From Porifericola rhodea (lineage in GTDB: Bacteria > Bacteroidota > Bacteroidia > Cytophagales > Cyclobacteriaceae), in the NCBI RefSeq assembly GCF_030506305.1, contig NZ_CP119421.1, forward strand, positions 5,224,501 to 5,288,500: 64,000 nucleotides of DNA, written 5' to 3'. Below the pieces are notes generated by a model. It did no database searches. It worked only from the letters and a program-made list of their open reading frames with translations, and was not told the DNA's origin. Shown here piece after piece: positions 45,037 through 55,009 of this stretch; positions within the stretch are counted from its first letter, which is position 1; every line of letters begins with the position of its first letter. Both the position numbers and the translations under genes were made by a program.

Positions 45037-46614
45037 TTAGTGTACCTCGTGCATCCAACGATTAAGAAGCGGGGACAAGAGAACGACAACTACTGCACCA
45101 CCAAAAGCAACATAAGCGACCGACTCAAAACCGGAAGTGTAAAGCTCCAGAGTTTGTAGCGAAGAAACCTCTTCTCCCGAAGCCAGATTATCAATAGCCA
45201 GACGCTGGCCTACAAAGCCCACAATCTGAAAAGCGTAGGCAGACGATAAGAACCATACTCCCATCATAAATGCTACAATTGTTTGTGGAGAAAGGTCTGT
45301 AATTTTAGATAAACCTACCGGATAGGTAAACAGCTCGCCTAAAGAAAGACAGAGGTACATAAGCACCAGATATACGAAAGGTACCATACCCTGTGCGTCT
45401 GCTGCACCTTTGCTGAGGAATAGAATGTAAAAACCAACGCCTAAAAGAGCTAAGCCTAACGCAAATTTATAAGGAGTTCGGGGGTTAATGTTCACCTTGG
45501 CTAACTTTACCCAAAGGGCAGATACTGGTATAGCCAGTAAAATAATAAACAATGGGTTTAGCGCATTGGTAGCAGCTGCGTTATCAAACAACCATACATC
45601 TAGTACAACATTTCTTTCAGAGAAGAGAGTAATTATGTTTCCAGACAGTTCATGGAACCCCCAGAAAAGTGTCATGAACACCGTTAGAAACATCGCTACT
45701 GCTAACTGTTTACGTGCTTTTGAGTCAATATTGTACATTACCCAGCCTATATAACCTAATATGAACAAACTAAGAGCATAGAACAAGAGGTTAACAATAG
45801 TTACTTTTCCCATAAAGCTGGTGCCTCCGGCAATAAACTGATAAGAAGATAACAAAATAGCTATTATCGGTACAGCTACCAGTGATAATATCCACACCCA
45901 GCGCTCAGTTGAAATACCATACTTGCGAATGGCTAATTTGGAAGGTACGGGAGGTAATCCATGGTTTAGGAATACACCATTCTGCACCCCTTGTCTGAAG
46001 AAGATAAGTCCGGCCACCATTCCTATACCCGCCAGACCAAAGCCATAGTGCCATCCATACTTTGCACCTAACCAACCACATAATATGGGAGATAAAAAGG
46101 CGCCAATATTAATTCCCATATGAAATATGGTAAATCCAGAGTCTTTACGGGTGTCACCCTGAGGGTATAGCGCCCCTACAAAAGTGGATATATTAGGTTT
46201 AAAAAAACCATTACCTACAATAATAAAGGCCAAAGCCAGAAAAAAGGCGATATTATTTTCAATAGCCAGCACAAAATGCCCAATGGCCATAAATATACCT
46301 CCCAGCATAATAGACTTACGATAGCCCAGAAGCTGGTCTGCTATACGTCCACCTATAAGAGGTGAGGCATAAACCAGAGAGCCATAAGAAGAATATACAA
46401 TAGCGGAAACAGTATCGCGATTTGCCAGGGCTTCAAAAACCTGCTGTACCATATATAAGGTGAGCAGCGCACGCATACCATAGAAGCTAAAGCGCTCCCA
46501 TAGCTCCGCAAAAAAGAGGTAAAAGAGACCTTTAGGGTGCCCAAACATTTGGGGCGGAGTTTTATCAGAATTTGGGTTAACAGGATTATTTTGTTGCGAA
46601 TTATTATCTGCCAT
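45037..46614 (-). CDS. POT-family peptide:proton symporter
   Basis: The 525-residue protein has about 14 membrane helices and matches the proton-dependent oligopeptide transporter family. The N-terminal FAELWERFSFYGMRALLTLY motif is near perfect, followed by GGRIADQLLGYRKSI and FTIFHMGINIGAFLSP. It imports di- and tripeptides with protons. Several Asp/Glu residues in the helices could carry protons, though exact sites were not assigned. It is a single-gene transcript ending in a terminator. Confidence 0.93.
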   Translation of the reverse strand: MADNNSQQNNPVNPNSDKTPPQMFGHPKGLFYLFFAELWERFSFYGMRALLTLYMVQQVFEALANRDTVSAIVYSSYGSLVYASPLIGGRIADQLLGYRKSIMLGGIFMAIGHFVLAIENNIAFFLALAFIIVGNGFFKPNISTFVGALYPQGDTRKDSGFTIFHMGINIGAFLSPILCGWLGAKYGWHYGFGLAGIGMVAGLIFFRQGVQNGVFLNHGLPPVPSKLAIRKYGISTERWVWILSLVAVPIIAILLSSYQFIAGGTSFMGKVTIVNLLFYALSLFILGYIGWVMYNIDSKARKQLAVAMFLTVFMTLFWGFHELSGNIITLFSERNVVLDVWLFDNAAATNALNPLFIILLAIPVSALWVKLAKVNINPRTPYKFALGLALLGVGFYILFLSKGAADAQGMVPFVYLVLMYLCLSLGELFTYPVGLSKITDLSPQTIVAFMMGVWFLSSAYAFQIVGFVGQRLAIDNLASGEEVSSLQTLELYTSGFESVAYVAFGGAVVVVLLSPLLNRWMHEVH

Positions 46615-46726
46615 ATACTATTTAATTATATTTTGTTTGAATCTTACCACACTTTCTGCTCATCTACCTTTCGTATTAATTCGCTTTAAGTCTAATGTTG
46701 TTTTGGTATTGAAAGGTATATAAACA

Positions 46727-46757
46727 GCAAATGCTGGCATATATGTACCAGCATTGC
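46727..46757 (-). terminator. Possible terminator of the cytochrome c gene
   Basis: AATGCTGG (46730-46737) and CCAGCATT (46748-46755) form a perfect stem with a 10-base loop. The following T tract on the minus strand is weak (TTGCTGTTTAT), so it could be a terminator or another RNA structure. Confidence 0.5.
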
Positions 46758-46821
46758 TAAAATAATTTTACAACTTAGGTCGGTGTAGGCCAGTTAATAA
46801 AAGCTGCTTACACATTCTCTC

Positions 46822-47310
46822 TTACTGCTTGTTTCTAATTTCTGCTACCTGCTCAGCATTAACTTCACTTGAGTTGTTACCGAACGACTGGCGCACGTAT
46901 GTTAACACCGCAGCTACTTCATCATCAGACAAAAAGTTGTGTGGAGTCATAGCACTGTTGTAGGTTTCTCCTTTTACAGTAATTTCACCCTGAAGACCAT
47001 TGAGTACAATAGAAATAAGCGTATCAGTCTCACCATTTACCCACTCAGTCTCTTGCAAGGGAGGAAAGGCTCCAGGTACACCACTACCATCTTTCTGATG
47101 ACATGCAATACAGTACTGACTGTACACTTTTTGTCCCACTTCCATTTTTTCTGAAGAGACAGTACTGGCAGTACTTTCCTCTGTGGCTGGGGCATTGTCA
47201 GTGCTTTGTGCACTTTCACTTTCTGTTGCGCTGCCGCTTTCACTTCCACCAGAGCAAGCCACCAGGTAGCTCATGCTGGCGGCTACTAAAAATAGGCTAA
47301 GTTTTTTCAA
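46822..47310 (-). CDS. Cytochrome c lipoprotein
   Basis: The protein is a class I cytochrome c with one heme site, CIACH near residue 70, and a later Met-containing segment NSAMTPHNF for the sixth ligand. It begins with a lipoprotein signal (MKKLSLFLVAASMSYLVACSG if the TTG at 47310 is the start). No ATG opens this frame, and a TTG at 47322 is the other option. The Ser/Glu/Thr-rich linker before the heme domain is typical of exported cytochromes. It probably passes electrons from the dehydrogenase encoded just upstream on the same strand to the respiratory chain; that link is inferred from position. Confidence 0.8.
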   Translation of the reverse strand: MKKLSLFLVAASMSYLVACSGGSESGSATESESAQSTDNAPATEESTASTVSSEKMEVGQKVYSQYCIACHQKDGSGVPGAFPPLQETEWVNGETDTLISIVLNGLQGEITVKGETYNSAMTPHNFLSDDEVAAVLTYVRQSFGNNSSEVNAEQVAEIRNKQ

Positions 47311-47350
47311 GGTAATATCCAATTTAAATTAAATGATTGGGGAAAATTAC

Positions 47351-47385
47351 AAAAAATCCCAAAGCTCGCAAAGCCCTGGGATTTT
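47351..47385 (-). terminator. Terminator of the sorbosone-dehydrogenase-like gene
   Basis: AAAATCCCA (47353-47361) pairs with TGGGATTTT (47377-47385); the minus-strand T tract is the A run at 47351-47356. It lies between the dehydrogenase and cytochrome genes, so the two may have separate transcripts. Confidence 0.75.
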
Positions 47386-47413
47386 CTCTATTAGTATAAA
47401 AGGTGTTACAAGA

Positions 47414-48787
47414 CTAACGCATAGCTAGCTGGCTTGCTCCTTCGTGGAATACTCTCCAGATACGCCCCTTGGTATCGTCGCTGATATAGAGAGAGCCATC
47501 AGGGCCAATGGCTAAGCCAGTTGGTCTGAACTCTGCATCGGCAGGGCTTTCTACATCGCCACCACTACCTGCAAATTCATCGGCAAAACGAACATAATCT
47601 CCGCTTGGCATACCATCCTTCATAGGTACAAAAACCACATTATATCCTCTTTGAGGAAGTGGCGCACGGTTCCAAGAACCATGAAAAGCTATAAACGCAC
47701 CTCCCTGATACTCTTCAGGAAACTGGTCTCCCGTATAAAACACAAGATCGTTAGGAGCCCAGTGTGCAGGAAATACCATAATAGGATCTTTGGCACTTTC
47801 GCATCTTCCTACTTCTTCGCCATTACCCCCATATTCCGGGCTAAGTAATTTTAAGTCCTGGTTAGGATCGTAGTAGCAGAAAGGCCATCCAAAATCATCT
47901 CCTTCGTCTACTTTTAAAAACTCTTCTGAAGGTAACTCCGCACTGGTAGAATCATTGAAATATTCTGGCCAAAGACTGCTAAGCTGGTCTCTACCGTGTT
48001 GTAAGGCATACAACCCATCTACATTTGTGTTCCAGTCTAGAGCTACTGCATTTCTGATACCAGTTGCGTAACGAATACCATCATCCTGACTTTGATTTAG
48101 CTTGTTAGCATCAAATCTCCAGATACCTGCCTGCTTTTCTAGTTGAGGACAGGGGTCCATACCCGGAGAACCAGGAGTACGCATTTTTTCCTGACAAGCG
48201 TTGGATGGGGCACCAATGTTTACATAAATATGTCCACTATTATCAAAAGTTATAGTTTTATCTGCATGTTGCTGTTGCTCAGGGAAGCCATCAATAACTA
48301 CTTCTGACTCACCGCTGGGGGTTAGTGCATTATCGTCTAGTTGAACACGATAAACAGTCGTATTAGAAGCATAGTATAGATAATTCTCATGAATGGCGAT
48401 ACCTGAACCCTCCACGTCTTCTCCAAAATATTCCTGTACATCTGCTCGCCCATCACCAGTAGTGTCTCTTAATGCAAGTACACCACCATTTTTGGGCTCT
48501 CTAACCTTAATATAAATATCACCATTATCGCGAATGGCCATATGGCGGGTTTTGCCAAGATTATCAGCGACTACATAGGCTTTAAAGCCGTTCTCTAGAG
48601 AAATAGAACCATTATCTTCATCTGCAACAAACTCAGGTTTGGCCTCAGCATCGGACTTTTGTTCCTCCGTGGCTGTATTATTTTCACAAGCCCAGAGCAG
48701 TCCGGCACTGAGCGTAAGCATACAAAGACGCAGGCAATGCCTGTAAAGAGCTGTTGATTTTGGAAATGAAATCATGTGCTTTTTCAT
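47414..48787 (-). CDS. Sorbosone-dehydrogenase-like periplasmic lipoprotein
   Basis: The 457-residue protein is a beta-propeller of the glucose/sorbosone dehydrogenase (GSDH) type, which oxidises sugars with pyrroloquinoline quinone. It has a lipobox LLWACEN (Cys near residue 34), propeller blades with repeated GDGRAD-like turns, and the segments YATGIRNAVALDW, HGRDQL and HGSWNRAP, which include likely catalytic and PQQ-binding His and Arg residues. The exact substrate and whether PQQ is made by the organism cannot be told. A cytochrome c gene follows on the same strand, after a terminator. Confidence 0.82.
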   Translation of the reverse strand: MKKHMISFPKSTALYRHCLRLCMLTLSAGLLWACENNTATEEQKSDAEAKPEFVADEDNGSISLENGFKAYVVADNLGKTRHMAIRDNGDIYIKVREPKNGGVLALRDTTGDGRADVQEYFGEDVEGSGIAIHENYLYYASNTTVYRVQLDDNALTPSGESEVVIDGFPEQQQHADKTITFDNSGHIYVNIGAPSNACQEKMRTPGSPGMDPCPQLEKQAGIWRFDANKLNQSQDDGIRYATGIRNAVALDWNTNVDGLYALQHGRDQLSSLWPEYFNDSTSAELPSEEFLKVDEGDDFGWPFCYYDPNQDLKLLSPEYGGNGEEVGRCESAKDPIMVFPAHWAPNDLVFYTGDQFPEEYQGGAFIAFHGSWNRAPLPQRGYNVVFVPMKDGMPSGDYVRFADEFAGSGGDVESPADAEFRPTGLAIGPDGSLYISDDTKGRIWRVFHEGASQLAMR

Positions 48788-49055
48788 AGTAAAAAATGGA
48801 TTGATAGTTTGTGTAATTACAAAATAAGCAATGAATCGCTTATTCTAGAATATTTAGAGGTGTTTAAAGTTTTTGCATAAACATAAGGTGAAAGCATAGC
48901 ATCGTCAACAGGCTTGAGCCTGCAATCTAACCCAGACCAGTATTAAAAGTTTTTTTAGCTATAATTAAACCTAACACTTTCGCATACGTTATTTGTTTAT
49001 ACAATTATTCCAATGTATTTAATTGTTCTGAAAAAGAAAACTAAACACTATTATA

Positions 49056-50165
49056 ATGAGTAAGAATCAAGCTTTGTTACAAAAATATACAATGAATGAT
49101 CTGGAGCTGAAAAACCGTGTGGTTATGGCTCCTATGACCCGTAGCCGTGCTGATAACCCGGGCAATGTACCCACCCGCGAATTGCAGGGAGAGTACTATA
49201 AGCAAAGAGCCTCTGCAGGGCTTATCATCACTGAGGGTTCACAAATTTCTCCACGTGCTGTAGGTTATATTAATACCCCAGGTATACATACGCCGGAACA
49301 GGTAGAAGGGTGGAAAGAAGTAACTCAGGCAGTACACGAGGCGGATGGAAAAATATTTTTACAGCTCTGGCATGTTGGGCGTATGTCGCACCCCGATTTT
49401 CATAACGGAGAACTTCCTCTAGCCCCTTCTGCGCTCAACCCAAATGCTCAATCCTATACACCTCAAGGGTTTAAAGACACCGTAACTCCCAAAGCTATAA
49501 GCCTGGAGGAGATTAAAGAAACTATTCAAGATTTTAAACAAGGTGCTAAAAACGCCTGGGAAGCCGGCTTTGATGGCGTAGAAATTCACTCTTCCAACGG
49601 GTATCTACTACACCAGTTTTTTAGCAGTACCTCTAACACCCGAACAGATGAATATGGAGGAAGCATAGAAAACCGTGCCCGCATCCTTTTTGAAATTATC
49701 GACGAAATTAAAGAAGTAATGCCTGAGAATAGGATTGGGTTACGCCTTAATCCTTCTCTACATGGCGTATTTGGCATGGAGCTTAATAAGGATACTATAC
49801 CTACTTTTGATTACATTGTTAAAAGACTCAACGAATACAATTTAGCCTATCTTCATCTTTCTGAGCCTTTTACTGATGTTTCTAATGTACCCTATGCAGA
49901 AACACAAATTGCCAAGCGTTATCGTCCAATTTATGAAGGCACATTGATTATCAACACAAATTTTGATCAGGAGAAAGGAAACAGAGTGATAGAAGAAGGA
50001 GATGCTGACCTGGTAGCTTACGGTAAGCCATATATCTCTAATCCTGATTTGGTTGAGAGATTTGAAAAAGGTGCACCACTCAATGAATGGGACAGCGATA
50101 CTTTTTATGTACCCGGTAAAAAAGGATACCTGGATTACCCTACTCTACAAGAAGTAGAGAGTTGA
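49056..50165 (+). CDS. Old yellow enzyme-family alkene reductase
   Basis: The 369-residue flavoprotein reduces activated C=C bonds, such as enones and N-ethylmaleimide, with NAD(P)H. The FMN barrel shows VVMAPMTRSRAD, LQLWHVGRMSHPDF, the HSSNGYLLHQFF motif with the substrate-binding His/Asn pair, and DEYGGSIENRAR. Tyr in the later loop was not placed exactly. Length matches NemA/XenA-like enzymes. A terminator follows. Confidence 0.93.
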   Translation: MSKNQALLQKYTMNDLELKNRVVMAPMTRSRADNPGNVPTRELQGEYYKQRASAGLIITEGSQISPRAVGYINTPGIHTPEQVEGWKEVTQAVHEADGKIFLQLWHVGRMSHPDFHNGELPLAPSALNPNAQSYTPQGFKDTVTPKAISLEEIKETIQDFKQGAKNAWEAGFDGVEIHSSNGYLLHQFFSSTSNTRTDEYGGSIENRARILFEIIDEIKEVMPENRIGLRLNPSLHGVFGMELNKDTIPTFDYIVKRLNEYNLAYLHLSEPFTDVSNVPYAETQIAKRYRPIYEGTLIINTNFDQEKGNRVIEEGDADLVAYGKPYISNPDLVERFEKGAPLNEWDSDTFYVPGKKGYLDYPTLQEVES

Positions 50166-50191
50166 TTTGGTTTTATGCTTAGTCGATTATT

Positions 50192-50226
50192 AACGGAAGC
50201 TCCTGAAAAGGCTTCCGTTTTTTTTG
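50192..50226 (+). terminator. Rho-independent terminator
   Basis: AACGGAAGC (50192-50200) pairs with GCTTCCGTT (50211-50219), followed by eight T. It ends the alkene-reductase gene. Confidence 0.85.
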
Positions 50227-50381
50227 TGTGTCTGATATTTGTACAAAAGTTAGAGCTTTAGAACCAACTAATCCCTCACATATTTGCAGTAGCGCAATCT
50301 ATTTACATATTTGTATAGCTAAAGCTGTACTAATACTAACGAGTACTGCATACAACAACCTAAATCTAGTTCTATCATATT

Positions 50382-52157
50382 ATGGATGTACAAATTTGGA
50401 CCTACATCATCGTAGGCCTAACCTTCGCGCTCTACATTGGCATAGCCGTGTGGTCTAGAGCAGGATCTACTAAAGACTTTTATGTAGCTGGCGGCGGAGT
50501 GCCTCCCCTGGCCAATGGTATGGCAACTGCTGCTGACTGGATGTCCGCAGCTTCTTTCATCTCAATGGCGGGTCTCATCTCATTTATGGGGTTTGATGGA
50601 GCTGTTTATCTTATGGGCTGGACGGGCGGCTATGTATTGCTGGCTCTTTTGCTTGCCCCCTATTTACGAAAGTTTGGAAAGTTTACAGTGCCCGACTTTA
50701 TCGGAGACCGTTATTATTCCGAGCTGGCCCGTACAGTGGCAGTCATATGCGCCCTTTTTGTGTCTTTCACTTATGTTGCCGGGCAGATGCGTGGCGTGGG
50801 AGTTGTGTTTTCTCGCTTTTTACAGGTAGATATTGAGTGGGGAGTGGTTATCGGGATGGCAATCGTATTTTTCTATGCTGTTCTAGGCGGCATGAAGGGT
50901 ATCACCTATACCCAGGTAGCCCAGTACTGCGTACTAATTTTCGCTTTTATGGTGCCTGCTATTTTTATTTCCATACAGTTAACCGGGCATGCTATTCCTC
51001 AACTGGGTTTTGGAGCCACTATAGAAGGCAGCGAAACTTTTCTGCTAGACCGACTGGATGGTCTCAATCAGGAGTTAGGTTTTTCTGCCTATACAGATGG
51101 CAGCAAAAGTATGATGGATGTTTTTGCGATTACCGCGGCACTTATGGTGGGTACAGCTGGCTTACCACATGTGATTGTTCGTTTTTTTACCGTACCCAAG
51201 GTAAAAGATGCAAGGATTTCCGCCGGCTATGCCCTTGTCTTTATTGCCATACTGTATACTACAGCTCCGGCCATTTCGGCATTTGCACGGGTAAACCTGA
51301 TAGAAACAATTAACAATAAAAGTTATAGTGGTATACCCGAATGGTTTAAAAACTGGGAACAGACCGGGCTACTTGCCTGGGTAGATAAGAATGATGATGG
51401 TAAGGTACAATATTCTAATGGAGCGGTTATTAATGGCATTACTCCTGAGTTTGTAGAAGGGCAAAATGGTACTTACGGACAGCGACTTGTCAATAATGCT
51501 GATAAATCCTCTGCCAACGAACTGTATGTAGACCGTGATATTATGGTATTGGCCAACCCGGAAATAGCAAACTTGCCCAACTGGGTAATTGCTTTGGTAG
51601 CCGCGGGTGGCCTGGCTGCGGCACTTTCTACAGCCGCTGGACTTTTGTTAGTCATCTCAACTTCTGTAGCGCACGATCTAATAAAAAAACAAATTCTACC
51701 AGATATTAATGAGAAAGGTGAGCTAATAGTTGCTCGTCTGGCAGCAGCGGTGGCGGTAGTTATCGCTGGCTACTTTGGCATCAATCCTCCCGGCTATGTA
51801 GCAGCAGTAGTAGCTTTGGCTTTTGGATTGGCCGCTGCCTCTTTTTTCCCGGCTATTATTATGGGCATCTTTTACAAACGGATGAATAAAGAAGGAGCTA
51901 TCAGTGGTATGATAGTAGGCTTGCTATCCATGATTTTCTACATCCTTAAATTTAAATTCAACCTGCTGGGTGGTGGAACCGAAGCCGAGTGGTGGTTTGG
52001 TATCTCTCCAGAAGGATTTGGCTTTATTGCCATGCTGATCAACTTTGCTGTTTCGCTTATAGTATGCCAGCTCAGCCCCGCTCCTCCAGCTAGCGTACAG
52101 CAAATAGTAGAAGACATCAGATACCCGAGAGGAGCTGGAAAAGCAACTTCTCATTAA
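50382..52157 (+). CDS. VC_2705-type sodium/acetate symporter
   Basis: The 591-residue protein has about 13 membrane helices of the sodium:solute symporter family. The N-terminal TKDFYVAGGGVPPLANGMA block and the ADWMSAASFISMAG sequence are diagnostic. A long extracytoplasmic loop carries DKNDDGKVQYSN (residues 335-346), an EF-hand-like calcium loop. Relatives of this subfamily often have a small DUF4212 partner gene upstream; none is found here. It precedes acetyl-CoA synthetase by 99 bases on the same strand, which makes acetate or a related short acid the most likely substrate. Confidence 0.88.
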   Translation: MDVQIWTYIIVGLTFALYIGIAVWSRAGSTKDFYVAGGGVPPLANGMATAADWMSAASFISMAGLISFMGFDGAVYLMGWTGGYVLLALLLAPYLRKFGKFTVPDFIGDRYYSELARTVAVICALFVSFTYVAGQMRGVGVVFSRFLQVDIEWGVVIGMAIVFFYAVLGGMKGITYTQVAQYCVLIFAFMVPAIFISIQLTGHAIPQLGFGATIEGSETFLLDRLDGLNQELGFSAYTDGSKSMMDVFAITAALMVGTAGLPHVIVRFFTVPKVKDARISAGYALVFIAILYTTAPAISAFARVNLIETINNKSYSGIPEWFKNWEQTGLLAWVDKNDDGKVQYSNGAVINGITPEFVEGQNGTYGQRLVNNADKSSANELYVDRDIMVLANPEIANLPNWVIALVAAGGLAAALSTAAGLLLVISTSVAHDLIKKQILPDINEKGELIVARLAAAVAVVIAGYFGINPPGYVAAVVALAFGLAAASFFPAIIMGIFYKRMNKEGAISGMIVGLLSMIFYILKFKFNLLGGGTEAEWWFGISPEGFGFIAMLINFAVSLIVCQLSPAPPASVQQIVEDIRYPRGAGKATSH

Positions 52158-52256
52158 GATGCAAGCCCCTAAACTCTTTTGATTGCGTTGATTAATTGCT
52201 AATATTAGCGGTGCAAAAGACTAATTTTTTAACAAGACCTAATTAGATACAACACC

Positions 52257-54155
52257 ATGAGTCACAAAATCCAAACGCTGGCAGGATATATTCATGATTA
52301 TGACAGAAGCGTACAACAACCAGAAAAATTTTGGTCAAGAATTGCTGAATCATTTTACTGGCGCAAGAAATGGGACAAGGTAGTAGAATGGGATTTTGAG
52401 AAACCTGATGTAAAGTGGTTTCTTAACGGAAAACTCAACATTACCGAAAATATTTTTGAAAGGCATCTTTTTACTCAGGGCGATCATCCGGCCATTATCT
52501 GGGAGCCCAACGAACCCGACGAAGAGCATAAAACCTTAACACTCCGCCAGCTCTACGAAGAGACTTGTAGATTTGCTAACGCCCTGAAAAAAAATGGCGT
52601 AGAAAAAGGCGATCGTGTCATCATTTATATGCCTATGGTGCCTGAGGCAGCTATAGCGATGCTTGCCTGTGCCCGCATAGGCGCAGTACATTCAGTGGTA
52701 TTTGCCGGCTTCTCTGCCTCTTCACTCGCCGATCGTATTAACGATTGCGAAGCTAAGATGGTACTAACCTCTGATGGTAACTTCAGAGGTTCTAAAAATA
52801 TACCCGTAAAAAAGGTAGTAGACGAAGCTCTGGAAAATACCAGCACCATAGAAAAAGTAATTGTACTGAGCCGTACCGGTGCAGAGGTAGAAATGAAAGA
52901 AGGGCGTGATATCTGGTGGCAGGATGCGATAGAAGGTATGTCACCGGAGTGTAAAGCAGAAGAGATGGATTCAGAAGATATGCTCTTTATCCTCTATACC
53001 TCAGGCTCTACCGGCAAACCCAAAGGAGTAGTACATACCTGTGGGGGCTATATGGTCTATACAGATTATTCTTTTCAGAACGTATTTCAATACAGCACCG
53101 GAGATGTATACTGGTGTACTGCCGATGTAGGCTGGATTACAGGCCACTCATATATTGTTTACGGCCCACTGCTCGCAGGAGCCACTACCCTGATGTACGA
53201 GGGGGTACCCACCTACCCTGATGCAGGAAGGTTCTGGCAGATTGTAGACAAATTTAAGGTAAATCAATTTTATACAGCACCTACCGCTATACGGGCGCTA
53301 CAGGCACATGGTACCGAGCCTATACAACCCTACAAGCTAGACTCTTTACGAGTGATAGGTTCTGTAGGTGAGCCGATTAACGAAGAAGCCTGGCACTGGT
53401 ATCATGATCATGTAGGTAAAAACCGCTGTCCTATTGTAGATACCTGGTGGCAGACAGAAACTGGAGGCATCCTCATATCTCCTATCGCAGGAGTTACACC
53501 TACCAAACCATCGTATGCTGCGCTTCCCCTACCTGGTATACAGCCAGTCATTCTGGATAATGAAGGCAACGAGCTGAAAGGTAATAGTGTAGAGGGTAAC
53601 CTTTGTATTAAATTTCCCTGGCCATCAATTCTCAGAACAACCTACGGTGACCATGAGCGATGCCGACAGACCTATTTCTCTGCTTTTAAAGGTCATTACT
53701 TTACTGGCGATGGTGTTAAAAGAGATGAAGATGGTTACTATCGTATATTAGGTAGAGTAGATGATGTAATCAATGTTTCTGGTCACCGTATGGGAACTGC
53801 GGAAATTGAGAATGCTATCAATGAGCACCCTAAAGTGATTGAGTCAGCTGTAGTTGGCTACCCTCATGACATTAAAGGGCAGGGTATATATGCATTTGTA
53901 ATATGTGACCTTACCGACAGATCAGAAGCCAACCTAAAGCGTGAGATTACGGAGACAGTAAATAAAATTATTGGTCCGATTGCCAAGCCTGAAAAAATTC
54001 AGATAGTACCAGGCTTACCTAAAACACGCTCTGGAAAAATTATGCGACGCATTCTCAGAAAGATAGCTCAGGGAGATACTTCCAGCCTGGGTGATACTTC
54101 GACTCTACTCAACCCTGACGTAGTAGAAGAGATTAAAGACGGAGCTGTAAAATAG
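52257..54155 (+). CDS. acs: Acetyl-CoA synthetase
   Basis: The 632-residue enzyme activates acetate to acetyl-CoA using ATP. The P-loop SGSTGKPKG (residues 249-257) and the acetate-pocket Trp in VDTWWQTETGG are conserved, as is the C-terminal Lys594 in SGKIMRR, which is the known acetylation site in other bacteria. The length and motifs fit the AMP-forming enzyme. It lies downstream of an acetate-type symporter; uptake and activation of acetate would be coupled by co-transcription. A terminator follows. Confidence 0.96.
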   Translation: MSHKIQTLAGYIHDYDRSVQQPEKFWSRIAESFYWRKKWDKVVEWDFEKPDVKWFLNGKLNITENIFERHLFTQGDHPAIIWEPNEPDEEHKTLTLRQLYEETCRFANALKKNGVEKGDRVIIYMPMVPEAAIAMLACARIGAVHSVVFAGFSASSLADRINDCEAKMVLTSDGNFRGSKNIPVKKVVDEALENTSTIEKVIVLSRTGAEVEMKEGRDIWWQDAIEGMSPECKAEEMDSEDMLFILYTSGSTGKPKGVVHTCGGYMVYTDYSFQNVFQYSTGDVYWCTADVGWITGHSYIVYGPLLAGATTLMYEGVPTYPDAGRFWQIVDKFKVNQFYTAPTAIRALQAHGTEPIQPYKLDSLRVIGSVGEPINEEAWHWYHDHVGKNRCPIVDTWWQTETGGILISPIAGVTPTKPSYAALPLPGIQPVILDNEGNELKGNSVEGNLCIKFPWPSILRTTYGDHERCRQTYFSAFKGHYFTGDGVKRDEDGYYRILGRVDDVINVSGHRMGTAEIENAINEHPKVIESAVVGYPHDIKGQGIYAFVICDLTDRSEANLKREITETVNKIIGPIAKPEKIQIVPGLPKTRSGKIMRRILRKIAQGDTSSLGDTSTLLNPDVVEEIKDGAVK

Positions 54156-54180
54156 TAGATAAAATAAAATGGAACTTTAG

Positions 54181-54209
54181 AGGCTGACAGTTTTTGTCAG
54201 CCTTTTTTT
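54181..54209 (+). terminator. Rho-independent terminator
   Basis: AGGCTGACA (54181-54189) pairs with TGTCAGCCT (54195-54203), then a T run. It ends the symporter-acs transcript. Confidence 0.85.
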
Positions 54210-54293
54210 GTGAAAAAAATGGTCAATATGTGTTTGAAGCAAAATGGTTTTATTTGTTTTGCAGCAAGTCATACTTTTTAAACAAGTGTCATT

Positions 54294-54899
54294 ATGGATC
54301 TTGTCTCCGCTGTGATTGGTTTTTTAGTCATGCTGAACCCCTTTGCGCTATTTTTGTATCTTAAACCAGTAATGCAGGACCTGAGCGACCGTCAGTTTTT
54401 GGTCGTGTTTTTTAGAGCCTCTATTATCTCCTTTATTATTTTTCTGTTCTTTCTGATATTGGGTGACTTTATCTTTCAGCAGGTCTTTCAGATTTATTTT
54501 GAGTCGTTTCGCATATTTGGTGGTATCATACTTTTCTCGTTTGCCTACCTGTTTATCGTAAAAGGGCAGCGAGGATTTTTACAGATTAAAGAAGATCTAA
54601 ACGATCTCGCTTCCGAGATTGCCCTACCCTTTATGGTTGGTGCCGGTACAATTTCTCTCTCTATTCTTATGGGAGACCATTTAATGATATATGAAAGCAT
54701 AATCGCTCTTTCTATTATTATGGTAATTAATTTTTTCTTTGTTATTGGACTTAAAGAAATCAGGCAACGCATTACCTCAAAAAAATTCAGAATTGCTTTT
54801 GACAAAAATATGGATATACTAACCCGTATTAACGGTTTTTTTGTTGGCGCGATAGGTATTGATATGGTCGTAAGAGGTATAGAAAATCTTGTCAAGTGA
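54294..54899 (+). CDS. MarC-family membrane protein
   Basis: The 201-residue protein has about six membrane helices and fits the MarC/UPF0056 family. The N-terminal VIGFLVMLNPFALFLYLKPV segment carries the typical NP motif, and a GAGTISLSI stretch follows near residue 118. The function of the family is not established; it was once wrongly linked to multiple antibiotic resistance. It is a separate gene after the acs terminator. Confidence 0.85.
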   Translation: MDLVSAVIGFLVMLNPFALFLYLKPVMQDLSDRQFLVVFFRASIISFIIFLFFLILGDFIFQQVFQIYFESFRIFGGIILFSFAYLFIVKGQRGFLQIKEDLNDLASEIALPFMVGAGTISLSILMGDHLMIYESIIALSIIMVINFFFVIGLKEIRQRITSKKFRIAFDKNMDILTRINGFFVGAIGIDMVVRGIENLVK

Positions 54900-55009
54900 C
54901 TTCCTTACTTAACATTATACCGTTTTTTGCTCTCACTTAAGCTTTTAATGCTGTAAGTTTGTTTGTACCAGTGAGATAATGCTTATATTCAGTCAAACTA
55001 AGCATACTC

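Noticed and set aside
50837-51313. 158-residue open frame inside the symporter gene
   Set aside because: It lies wholly within the symporter frame in another phase, has a Cys/Tyr-rich random-looking composition and no family match; a shadow frame.
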